DNA of 17,500 nt from Chromera velia (taxonomy: Eukaryota; Sar; Chromeraceae): positions 1 through 17,500 of the forward strand of contig JAHBMJ010000739.1 of NCBI GenBank assembly GCA_018398765.1. The letters are read 5' to 3'. Numbering within the stretch: position 1 is the first letter of the stretch; each line of letters starts with the position of its first letter. The translations under genes were made by a program, and so were the position numbers. The notes below the pieces were generated by a model. That model searched no databases, had not been told where the DNA came from, and saw nothing but the letters and a program-made list of their open reading frames with translations. Positions 1 to 8,651 of this stretch are shown in pieces.

Positions 1-62
1 TCTCTCCCTCTCTCTCTTTTTTTTTTTCTCTCTCTCTCTCCTCCCCCCTCCTCTCTCTCAGG

Positions 63-98
<36 letters not shown>
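1..98. repeat. CT/GA dinucleotide microsatellite
   Basis: Almost pure pyrimidine sequence. It is dominated by CT dinucleotides, interrupted by a T-run and short C-runs, and becomes a clean (CT)n from about 65 to 98. It passes into AT-rich sequence. The left end of the array lies outside the window. Confidence 0.9.
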
Positions 99-100
<2 letters not shown>

Positions 101-522
101 TTATATATATATGCATATATCTAATAAACAATGCACATTCATAATTTTAAATTTTAAAGTTCATAAATTCCTAAATAAATTCCGAATTAGGAGCTAGATT
201 AGGAGGCTTCAAAGTTTGTGCAGAAACAATCAAAGAATCTGACAATAAATAATAAAATAAGTAATTTTATACTAATAGTAGTATATAGTAGTATATTTAG
301 ATTGAACTAGAGATTGCAATGGAATTTGTTTATTTAATTTTGTTGTGTACCAGAATCCGAGCTAGAATCCGGGCCACAGTGACATTGTGTCAAAGAGTGA
401 ACTCTCGCGTACTGACACGTTGAAATCTTGAATTCCAATGATCAGCATAGCCTAGAATCATGGCTCAGACCTAGAAATTAGGCTAGAATGAGATCCTACT
501 TGGCATAAGTCACTTGTCGATT
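99..522. other. AT-rich intergenic DNA / 3' flank of the nucleoside hydrolase gene
   Basis: No open frame with coding character is visible. The sequence is AT-rich to about 340 and then of mixed composition, with several copies of the word TAGAAT between 360 and 490. It lies downstream of the minus-strand nucleoside hydrolase stop and should contain its 3' UTR. A minus-strand AATAAA at 329-334 could act as a poly(A) signal, but this is weak evidence in protists. Confidence 0.5.
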
Positions 523-2058
523 TCACGCATAGATTAACCTCCCGTTCTCTTCACAAATTGCCGAGGCTTTCTTCAGCCTCGAGAAGAATTCTTCCATGAA
601 CTCTTCTGCCTTCACTTTTGTCAACAACCGGAGCAATGGAGTCTTTCCCCCAAAGTGGCCCTTGAAGTCAGGCACCACAACTCCAGACGTTAACTCCCCT
701 TTTGTCTCTACACTGCAGTACACCTCCACAGTCTCAAACAGGTCAGGACGAATCAGAGCCATCACTGCTGTCGGATCGTGTACGGGAATGGAGGGGTTGC
801 CCCACCTGCAGGGAGGCAAAGACCATTCAAGAGCAAGGCCGTGAACTTGAGACCACTACAGAAGACCCCAAAACTCCGTCTACCCATGCAGCGACAGTCA
901 CTGAGCATCGAGTTGCTCTAGCTTCTCAAATTAGCTCGGTGAGGTCCCCGTAAAGTTCTGTGCATACCTTTATTGACTTGCTTCTTCCTGCCGGGTTCTC
1001 TTTCTTTGTCACGAGGATGTGTCTCTATGCATACAGCAATACAACCTATACATAAAATGAGTCAACTTTCTTTCCCTACATACCCGCGGAGGAGGTCCAC
1101 ATAGTGTTGAGACCCGTCGTGTAACAGCCGCCCCATTGCACCGCAGTTGTCTCTCAACTTTTGACGGAAGCTGTCTGACAGTTCCAGCTGTGTGGTCACA
1201 TTCAAAGAGGCAAGAGTGACCGGCACACCGCAGTTCAACACGATTCTGGCGGCCTCGGGGTCGTTGTGGAAATTCGCCTCTGCGACTGGCGTTTTGTTGC
1301 CAGCCCTGTTCACTGCTCCCCCCATTATGTACACATGTGGAATCGCCTGATGAAGCTCGGGATCGAGTTCAAATGCCTTTCCGACGTTTGTCAGAGGACC
1401 GAGAGTTATCAGAGACACCTTTCGGCTGTTCTCTCTGCAGTGCCTGACGATGAACGCAGCAGCGTCCTCGCCGTCCTTCCCCAACTTCATTTGAGGGAAC
1501 TCCTCAGCCCCCCCTTCCCCTCCCAATTTGTGTAGAACGTTGCCGAAACCGTCCTGTCCGTGCACCTTGATGCCTGAGTGGCCAGAGTAGGGACGGTAGA
1601 GGGGTACACTCGCTCCGAGAATGACCGGAATGTCGAGCTTCCCGGCCCAGGACAAAATTCTGCAGGCAGACTCCAACACCCAACATGTGAGGGGGTCAAG
1701 AGGGGCTAAACACTCAAGGGCACGCAATCGGTATACACATCAAGAAGGTAGTCGGGGCAATACAATTGCGCGGGTCCAAGAGGTGCACCCTGGTTGCCTT
1801 CTCCATCTGCAGTTTGGTTCATCCCAATTTGCCTGACCTTACTCACCTGCACGCATTTCTTCCCAGAAGCTCCACGTCGTTGTTGTTGCCCATCACGATG
1901 GTCAGCGCGTCTATGGATATCTCTTCCTGACTGCCCAATGCGAGCAGAAGAGCAAAGGTGTCGTCTATGCCCGGGTCCGTGTCGATGATCACACGACGAG
2001 GACGAGAGGGAGGAGACACCCCGGAAAAACCGTTCGGCTTCGTCGTCTCGTCTCCCAT
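523..2058 (-). CDS. Inosine/uridine-preferring nucleoside hydrolase, three exons, complete
   Basis: Hydrolyses the N-glycosidic bond of ribonucleosides to free base and ribose (purine/pyrimidine salvage); probably cytosolic, with no leader visible. Exons on the minus strand are 1847-2058, 1084-1659 and 523-805. They join to 1071 nt, 356 aa plus TGA, within the usual family size. Splice sites are CAG|GTGAGT with TGCAG|A (intron 1, 186 bp, phase 2) and CGG|GTATGT with CTGCAG|G (intron 2, 278 bp, phase 2). The start ATG sits in an ACC-ATG-G context. Family landmarks seen are the DTDPGIDD calcium/ribose loop (residues 26-33), LGPLTN (157-162), MGGAV (183-187), EANFHNDPEAA (198-208) and the C-terminal active-site HD (272-273). 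Oddity: the usual 'LDVT' reads LNVT at 223-226. It is divergent from the cytochrome c gene to its right. Substrate preference cannot be told from the sequence. Confidence 0.93.
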
Positions 2059-2476
2059 GGTGTTAGACTAACATATAAGCAATGTCCGGTCTCTCAGTCT
2101 TTCTCGTTTCAACCATTCAGTGAATCTTACTTGACAGTGTGTCTCTGACAGTAGCAGTCGTCTGATGCATGATGCCTCTGATCAGGAAATGACAGGAATG
2201 GTCATCATTCAATGATGCAGGCCAGTCTCTGATCGAACTGGCAGCGCCCGCGCGCGCACTCGCGCGCGCCCCTGCGGCCAAAAAATCCTGCCACAAAAAA
2301 ATGCATGGGCCGGCCGCGCGCGCGCGCGCGCTCGACCTTCCTGCAACAAAACGACCCTTGCAATGCATGCATGCATTTCGAATTCGATCTGTTGAATCGT
2401 CAGATCCGTGAGACTATATAGCTGTCTCCGAGTCCTGTTATTAATAATTGAATCATTGAGTTTTCAATTGGGATCG
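2059..2476. promoter_or_regulatory. Divergent intergenic region, probable bidirectional promoter, with CG-alternating tracts
   Basis: This lies between the minus-strand nucleoside hydrolase start (2058) and the plus-strand cytochrome c gene. It contains two alternating C/G stretches (about 2247-2271 and 2313-2332), two A-runs and a (GCAT)n palindromic run near 2363-2376. No clear TATA box at a sensible distance from either start was recognised. The regulatory role is inferred only from the head-to-head arrangement. Confidence 0.35.
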
Positions 2477-3312
2477 ATGGAAAGCGCCAAGTCTGCCCAC
2501 AACGCATTGCTATACGATCCGTTTACCGAAACTTCTGCGTTGGTTCAGTTTGGCCGTTTGAGTGACTCGTTCAGTCTGACGTTTCTATCCTGTCTGGACC
2601 TGCCATCACCTAAGTTGATTTGATTCCTGTCTCCTGCCTGTCTCACACCTCGAGCGATTGCACCGGCAGAGTCTGGCCGTTTGTGCACATGCTTGACGAA
2701 GAGACTAAGCAGCGCCCTTGTTGCCATGCCGCGTCCAGTAAAACACGAAGGTTGGTCAGGAATTCACAAACGTTTTGAACTCTTCTTGTTGTCTTTGGTG
2801 AATGAGACATGAAGAAGCCTTTCTTCTGCTGCAAATGGGAACGCAGTAAGGTGTACTGGCGTCTTTGCCTTTGAAAGTGGCTCTGATGAAACTGTCCTTC
2901 TTTGCCTCTGCTCGATTACTCACTGTCATTGGTGTGGCTTGTCTGACTTTGTTTGTCTCCCTTCTTCTGTCTCGTTTTGATGTCCTTTTCTGTCTCTGCC
3001 AACGTGAAAAGGGGGGGGAAAGCAACAAGAGCAATACAAATCGTAACACAGACCCTCTAGTTGATGATGACGCAGATCCACACACATACACACACACGTC
3101 CGTCTACATGCACATATATATGTGTACATATATATAGACACGCTTTGAGCGAGTCCGTACTGTACGCAGCTCTAATACATTTCGATGCGCTTTCCACTGT
3201 ACATGTTACTGTCACACGTGCGTTGAATCTGGCTCCATCCATGCCCCCCCCCTTTGGCTTCCTCGCGTTTCCCTTTCCTCTCTTCCCTCTTCTTTTCCTT
3301 GTGACTGGCAAG
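2477..3312 (+). other. Probable 5' exon/first intron region of the cytochrome c gene
   Basis: A first coding exon must join exon A in phase 1, because exon A starts with the last two bases of a codon. The ATG at 2477 opens a frame (MESAKSAHNALL...) in which a GTGACT donor at 2562 gives the required phase. The donor is weak and the start context is poor. Another short hydrophobic frame starts at the ATG at 2887 but has no matching donor that I can see. Transcript data would settle this. Confidence 0.25.
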
Positions 3313-4338
3313 CAGACTTTGACGACGTCCCTGACGACCTCCCCCTTCCCCCCGGAGACTGGAAGAGGGGTCTCAGGCTCTTCAAGAAGCACTGCGCAGA
3401 GTGCCACTCCATCAGGCCAGATGGAAGGGCACACCCCAGAACAACAGCGACCACCAGCGGTCAGAGAGAGAGAGAAAGAGAGGGAGGGAGGGAAGGAGGA
3501 AGCCTGTACTTGTCGATTCTTTCAACAAGCAATCAATCAACACCAGAAGAGCTGTGTCAGATTCGTGGGAAAAGGCAAAAGCAGATCCGAGCGGTTGGAC
3601 GCAGGCGCACGTCATTGCGGGTTCATTTGTGAGCCTCTCTTGTTTTTTTCCTGTTCATCTCACTACTGCTGTGGCGGTTCCAAATCGAGAGGAACACAAC
3701 ATTAATTCTTGTAATGAGCATCACTTGAGGACCTCTAAATACAAATTGGGGCGCGCGAACGCTGAATGTATGCAGGCCCAACAATGTGGAATGTCTGGAA
3801 CAGAGAGGCTGGGGTCGAGACGACTGGAAAGTTTTTGCAGTATTTCGGTCCGGGTCTGAATCCGGATCTCCGGGGAGCGTGTGCGGAGTTGGGGGGGTTG
3901 AGGTGGTCGGCCGTTCTCGAGCAGCATTTCTCCCCCGTGCTCTTTGACAGAGAGGCCAAGTCCAGGAGGGGGAAGGAGAGTGAACATCTCAGGTGGACAG
4001 GTGGGTTTCGTCTTTTTCTTTCCTTTCCTTTCTTTTCTCTTTTATTTGTTTTGGCAGTGGTTTTTTTGTTTTCAACTTCCGTATCAGACTGTGACAGGAA
4101 ACTCTATCTCTGTCTAAAGTAGGGAGGGAACCTCCGTAGTCTGTGAGGGAATGAGACAAATGAAAGTGAAGAGACAGTGAAAGCTGCATTGCCTCTCTGT
4201 GGTCAGAATTGCACCAACAGGAGCCCAAACGTGAACATGAGCATATGCACAGACAGAGAGACCGACAAAGAGACTATGTGGCTTCTCTTTTCTCTGTATT
4301 GTTTTTCCTTTTCGAGCCTGAGACAGATAGACAGACAC

Positions 4339-4371
<33 letters not shown>

Positions 4372-4452
4372 AACAAAGACAGACAGACAGACAGACAGAC
4401 AGAAACAAAGACAGACAGACAGAAACAAAGACAGACAGACAGACAGACAGAC

Positions 4453-4486
<34 letters not shown>

Positions 4487-5065
4487 GAAAGAAAGGAAAG
4501 AAAGGAAAGAAAGAAAGAAAGAAAGAAAGACAGACAGACAGACTGACTGACTGACTGACTGACTGGCTGGCTGGCTGGCTGGCCGGCTGGCTGGCTGACC
4601 AACAGACGGGCATATGCATAGACGAAGGGGAAGGGAGAGAGGGGGAGAGGGCGGGAGAGCGCGCGCGCGAGAGAGAGACGCAACATCACAAACTCATGAA
4701 CGATCTCTGCTTCGAAAATTGGGACCAAGTGCCCTTTCACGCCTGTCAAGTAAATTCTGCACAACATTTGATTGCTTGCAGACACGAACCTTCTTCGTTA
4801 CATGAAGAACCACCGTGAGTTCCTCCAGGTGCCGAACACGCCGATGAACTTTGTGGGACTGAAGGACTTCCAAGAGAGGGTTGACGTTCTGCACTTCCTC
4901 CGAGAGCTCCGGGAGGGATCCCCCTTTGGTTACGGGGAGGCCCTTTTGAGAGACGTTCAGGAGGGCGTGCCCCCTCTGTTCTCTCACTCGCACAACACAG
5001 AGAAGATTGTGAATAATGAGACCGTGGAGATCAGAGGGTGCCTGCCCTCGACTCTCGATGAGTAG
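3313..5065 (+). CDS. Divergent c-type cytochrome (mitochondrial cytochrome c-like), multi-exon, 5' exon unresolved
   Basis: Electron carrier with covalent haem, expected in the mitochondrial intermembrane space. Supported exons are 3313-3459, 3776-4000 and 4782-5065. A pyrimidine-rich tract (3245-3300) precedes the first. The junctions are phase-compatible: AGCG|GTCAG to ATGCAG|GC, and GGACAG|GTGGGT to TTGCAG|AC. Exon A carries the haem motif CAECH (3393-3407) after an LFKKH helix. Exon B begins GPTMWNVWNREAG, the counterpart of the usual GPNL-GR segment. Exon C reads WTDTNLLRYM...PNTPMNFVGL (the axial Met is in MNF), then a DVLHFLREL C-terminal helix. The GP-to-WT segment is about 73 residues against about 36 in ordinary cytochrome c, and about 50 residues follow the last helix. 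A first exon may start at the ATG at 2477 (donor near 2562, phase 1), but this is tentative. The stop is TAG. It resembles the divergent second cytochrome c of apicomplexan relatives, but that link is inference. Confidence 0.82.
4321..4605 (+). repeat. Compound tetranucleotide microsatellite inside the last cytochrome c intron
   Basis: Successive blocks are (GACA)n with AAAC-type interruptions (4321-4452), (GAAA)n with GGAAA variants (4453-4528), a short (GACA)n, (GACT)n (about 4541-4563) and (GGCT)n (4564-4600). Each block differs from its neighbour by one base of the unit. It lies wholly inside the 781-bp intron 4001-4781. Long serine/leucine/threonine open frames across it on both strands are translations of the repeat, not genes. 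Confidence 0.92.
4640..4680. repeat. GA/GC-rich low-complexity tract in the intron
   Basis: A purine-rich stretch (GGGAGAG-type) leads into an alternating GC run (about 4658-4668) and then GAGAGAGA. It lies between the tetranucleotide array and the splice acceptor at 4781. Confidence 0.6.
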
Positions 5066-5293
5066 TTAGATCAAATGGGACCCTCTACAGAGAATGAAAA
5101 CAGAATAGGGGAAAAGAAACATACGGAGGGAGGGGGAGGGACGGTTTGGGGTGAGATAAATGATCGACCGAGGAAACTGAAGCTCCAAACATTCCATTCG
5201 GTGATTAAAGCAGGGACTGAGATTGTCTCGAGGGTTTCATCAGGGAGATCTTGTAACAGAAAGTCATGGATTGATTCTCTCTGTGTGCGTTCA

Positions 5294-5340
5294 CGTCTGT
5301 CTGTCTGCCTGGCTGTCTGTCTGTCTGGCTGTCTGGCTTG
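5294..5340 (+). repeat. CTGT/CTGG tetranucleotide repeat
   Basis: An imperfect array of CTGT units with CTGG and CTGC variants. It has the same unit composition as the complement of the GACA blocks in the cytochrome c intron. Confidence 0.75.
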
Positions 5341-6058
5341 GTGCAGAAACCGCTCCGCATTCCTCAGTTGTTGATCTGCACAGACACGCAGAAAGATCAT
5401 CTCTATATTTTTTGGTCCCTGTGACGAATTCCTTCTTTCTGTCTCTCTCTCTTTAACTCTCCCCCCCCGCCCTCCATCCTTCCACTTCCGAGCGACTCAT
5501 TTTCATGTGGAGTGGTCTGACCTTCCTATTGGTGACAAGGGGCGTGGACATGTTTCTAAGAAGAGGGGGGGGGTCGCTGCTGTCACAGCTCTCGAGGACC
5601 GTGCAAGGATTTACGTGCGAGCGTATGGATGTATTTTCATACGTACATGCTCAGAGCTATTGCATGCATGTCTGCAATGCCTGAAAGAAGAGGGGCATCT
5701 TTGAGAGTGATTTCCACTCAAGGGAGCAAGAGGAAGGAAGAGAAAGGAAGTGAAGACACGCAACAAGCCAGCGGCTCATTCCATCATCAAGGTGGAGGAA
5801 CATGTCGCTGTCTCTTCGAGGGCGAGGCGTAAGCAGTTGTCTTCCTGGTTTCCAGCTCTTTTGTGTTTTGCGTGCTGATGTGCGCTGAGAGAGCTGATGC
5901 ATGCATATGAAGCTGAAAAGGGAAGTCTTGACAGCTTACAAAGGCGAAGAGGGGACAAGGCGGGGAAAGAGAGCGCGGGCACAGTGAGTGAACCCCTTCG
6001 GCCGGATTCGGAAAGGAAGTGGGGGAACGGGTTGCTGCTGTTCTGTGGGTAGGAACGG

Positions 6059-6103
6059 ATTTTTTTCCTTCCTTCCTTCCTTCCCTCCCTTCCTTCCTTC
6101 GCT
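6059..6103 (+). repeat. TTCC tetranucleotide repeat
   Basis: A T-run followed by about nine TTCC units with CTCCC interruptions. This is ordinary simple sequence, without coding meaning. Confidence 0.85.
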
Positions 6104-7239
6104 TTCGTCTCCTTGACCTTCCTTCTTGCCTTTCTTTATTCATTTGTTTTCTTGAAGGAAGATCGAGTCATTCGGCTAGCTTCAAAGTGCATTCGTTTCT
6201 CTTTCTGGCTCAACTTTCGTCCCTCCTCATCTGGAAAGCTCCTTTGAGAAGAGACAATGACATGGGATCACAAAGAGGACATATGACTTTGAAGAGGTCT
6301 CTTCCTAGGTCTGCTCTGTTTGTTGATGTGCGAGCAGAGAAACGAATATGCACTTTCTGTGATGACTGTGGATAAAGAGCGTTGGACATTGACGAAGGAA
6401 AAGGATCACTTGGGTCGATCCGAGTCAGTTCGATGATGATTGTCGGCCCCCTCCTTATAACGATTGCGACCACACAGAAGCTGGATCTTCTTCACTGCAT
6501 GGTAGCCCAGGTTAGCCCAGGTGACTATTAAAACGGGGCATGCAGGGCTTGATGCACATGCCTTTTTTCTCACTAGTTCTTTTATTGTCTATATATGCTA
6601 GTGCACTCCGGTGAAGGGGGAAAGATGGGGGGATTCAGCAGTGCACTCGTCCTCATGGATGACTGAACCGTAAAAGACTGATCAAGTAGAACCTAGAGTG
6701 TTAATTGCAATGTAGCCAGATGTGTTACAGTGTTGCGTAGAGGAATGGAAGGACCAAAGTAAAGCGGACGTGCTAGGAATAGAATCAACAGATCTTAAAA
6801 TGCATTCCCCCATAAATGCTAGTGCTGAATGATGTACTCATCGTTGTTCAATTTGCGCTTATTCATTTCTATGCTAGTTTCTGTGTCTTACCTTAAAGTT
6901 CTTCTAAGTCACTCAGAATAACGGTTATGCTAGTACTTTTTTAAATCGATCGTAGTTGTTAATTCTAGTGTTAATTAAGCAAATGATACTACAAAAACTA
7001 TAGGTGTGAATATGTTTAAAATGTGTAGAAATTTATCAAATCTGGCAAAAAAATAATACATGATTGAGTAAAAAAGTTGTTTGGCATGCAGTGGATGTTG
7101 TTTTTAAAAGACATAGATCTAGACGTAGATTTGTATGAGCGTTACACTTACTTAAATATGATTTTAAAATAAAAAATGAAGCTTATATTCAACAAAAGCC
7201 GTATCGTAGACTCGTAGCTAGCGCCGTAGTATATACTTT

Positions 7240-8068
7240 TTAATGGATGGAAAGGTAACAAAATATAGTCAGATTCGCAGAGCACCGCTTGGAAAATAGG
7301 CCTGGTATAACTCCACCGCTCTCTAATCGGCGTAAACTTGTGCTGCTCTGACACTCCGAAAACTTGGATCGTAGTCTCGCATGCTCGCAAATGGACCTGC
7401 CCCCGCACTCTTTGCAAAAAGTGCGTTTTCTGCCATGCCTGCAAATGGATCCGCCCCCGCACTCTTTGCACACAGAGCGGACTCTCCCATGCTCGCAAAT
7501 GGCCCCGCCCCCGCACTCTTTACACACAGAGCGTCTTCTCCCATGCCCGCAAATGGCCCCGCCCCCGCACTCTTTACACACAGAGAGTCTTCTCCCATGC
7601 TCGCAAATGGCCCCGCCCCCGCACTCTTTGCACACAGAGCGTCTTCTCCCATGCTCGCAAATGGCCCCGCCCCCGCACTCTTTACACACAGAGCGTCTTT
7701 TCCCATGCCCGCAAATGGCCCCGCCCCCGCACTCTTTACACACAGAGAGTCTTCTCCCATGCTCGCAATTGGACCCGCCCCCGCACTCTTTGCACTCAGA
7801 GCGGACTCTCCCATGCTCGCAAATGCCCCCGCCCCCGCACTCTTTGCACGCAGAGCGGGCTCTCCCATGCTCGCAAATGGACCCGCCCCCGCACTCTTTT
7901 CAAAAAGTGCGTCTTCTCCCATGCCCGCAACGACCCTGCGTCAGAAGCGATGGATTGCAGATTGAACATCTTCCTTCTTTTCTTTGGTGAATGCACAGCT
8001 TCTTGTCTGTATTCTTCACCCGTCTCGCTCTGCTCGGCGCTTTTGCCCCGGACCGTCCCTCCCTCTCT
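7240..8068 (-). CDS. Cys/His tandem-repeat protein (C-x2-H-x6-C-x2-C units), probable exon 2, with an in-frame UGA
   Basis: The minus-strand frame from 8068 to TAA at 7240-7242 is open except for TGA at 7900-7902. It first encodes KLCIHQRKEGRCSIC, a divergent unit. About ten near-identical 18-residue units follow, of the form CKECGGGAICEHGRRRSV (E/G/R before HG, and RRR/RRL/RVR variants), then a degenerate unit ending FSECQSS and a unique tail. The spacing C-x2-H...C-x2-C suggests structural zinc binding; similar repeats occur in proteins of algae, oomycetes and other protists, with no clear biochemical role known to me. There is no in-frame ATG before the array. A GTGCAG|A acceptor at 8069-8070 gives exactly the phase 2 left by the upstream exon (8652-9346), so it is probably the second exon of that gene. 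The UGA replaces the first Cys of a CxxC and would truncate the product unless recoded. It could equally be a decaying gene. Confidence 0.62.
7350..7932 (-). repeat. 54-bp tandem repeat array, ten units in exact register
   Basis: On the plus strand the landmark GCACTC recurs at 7405, 7459, 7513, 7567, 7621, 7675, 7729, 7783, 7837 and 7891, exactly 54 bp apart with no indel. Degenerate partial units lie at both edges. The array encodes the 18-residue Cys/His repeat on the minus strand. Plus-strand open frames across the same array (Pro/Ala/Leu/His-rich) are antisense reflections, kept open because 54 is divisible by three. Confidence 0.95.
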
Positions 8069-8651
8069 CTGCACGCACACCGGTGCTCAGATGCATATCC
8101 ATTACGTGTTTCTGATATCAATCAATTCATAGACTTTCTACACCCAAAGCGACTATGCAGATGAGTTTTCCCTGGTTTCGATTTGGAGTTCTCCCTTCTG
8201 ATTTGGAATTCGCATCATCAAAATGGTTCAAAAGGTTCGATCGAACACGCAGATCAATGCGTGGGACGGCACAAACAGTCGATGTGCACATACATTGCCA
8301 GCTAGCCAGACAGAGACACCGAGAGAGAAAGACTCAAACGACGCAAAACCCCCATTAGAGATCAGCTGAAGCAAGAAAGACCGATGGATGCTGTATTCCC
8401 CACCGGTCAACCGACAGCAGACTAATACGTCCTTCATTCTTTCAAAGCAGGAACGAGCGACGGAAAAAAGAAAGAAACAGATGAGTACCCTGACGCTGAG
8501 CATTTCTTGCTGGACTGGACCCTTCACTGTCAGAAAGAGAAAGAGCGATAGAGGAAGGGGGGGGGCGGGGGGTAGAGCGATTGTGAAGGGTCGTTCAAAG
8601 CCCTTGGAAGAGAGGAACGAAGAAGGGAGGAAACAGAAGAACAACACTCAC
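8069..8651 (-). other. Proposed phase-2 intron joining the zinc-finger exon to the Cys/His repeat exon
   Basis: 583 bp from GTGAGT (8651) to GCGTGCAG (8069). The two-base overhang CG joins to A and gives an Arg codon. The frame then continues through a basic linker into the CIHQRKEGRCSIC unit. The donor is excellent. The acceptor is a CAG with only a modest pyrimidine tract, and alternative in-phase acceptors at 8024 and 8033 are weaker. The open frame on the minus strand within 8228-8647 has no coding character. Confidence 0.45.

Larger units (their letters stand above)
5066..7239. other. Long intergenic region with no recognisable gene
   Basis: It is bounded by the cytochrome c stop and the minus-strand repeat-protein stop. 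Open frames here are short, have no family signature and overlap simple sequence such as (CTGT)n and (TTCC)n. Composition is mixed to about 6530 and then becomes markedly AT-rich (about 6800-7250). A short direct repeat TTAGCCCAGG/GTAGCCCAGG lies near 6505-6522. No tRNA-, rRNA- or snRNA-like fold was recognised by eye. Confidence 0.6.

Noticed and set aside
3061-3705. 214-codon plus-strand open frame overlapping the cytochrome c haem exon
   Set aside because: It is in a different frame from CAECH and runs through the pyrimidine tract of the intron acceptor and a GA-rich intron. It is a chance frame.
4114-4785. Long Ser/Leu/Cys- and Thr/Asp/Arg-rich open frames on both strands
   Set aside because: They are direct translations of the tetranucleotide microsatellite inside an intron. 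Four-base units read as four-residue peptides and carry no domain.
5071-6473. Several 60-118 codon open frames between the cytochrome c gene and the repeat-protein gene
   Set aside because: There is no recognisable motif, no convincing splice pairing, and they overlap simple repeats. They look like chance frames in non-coding DNA.
7350-7932. CRISPR array
   Set aside because: The repeats are contiguous 54-bp units without spacers, in a spliced eukaryotic context, and they encode a protein repeat.
7338-8132. Long plus-strand open frames (up to 264 codons, Pro/Ala/His-rich) across the 54-bp array
   Set aside because: They are antisense reflections of the minus-strand Cys/His repeat. A 54-bp unit keeps every frame open, and only the minus frame has the conserved C-x2-H / C-x2-C pattern known from other proteins.
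8228-8647. Minus-strand 139-codon open frame downstream of the zinc-finger exon donor
   Set aside because: It begins beyond a perfect GTGAGT donor in the proposed intron, is Phe/Leu/Ser/Pro-rich through homopolymers, and has no domain.
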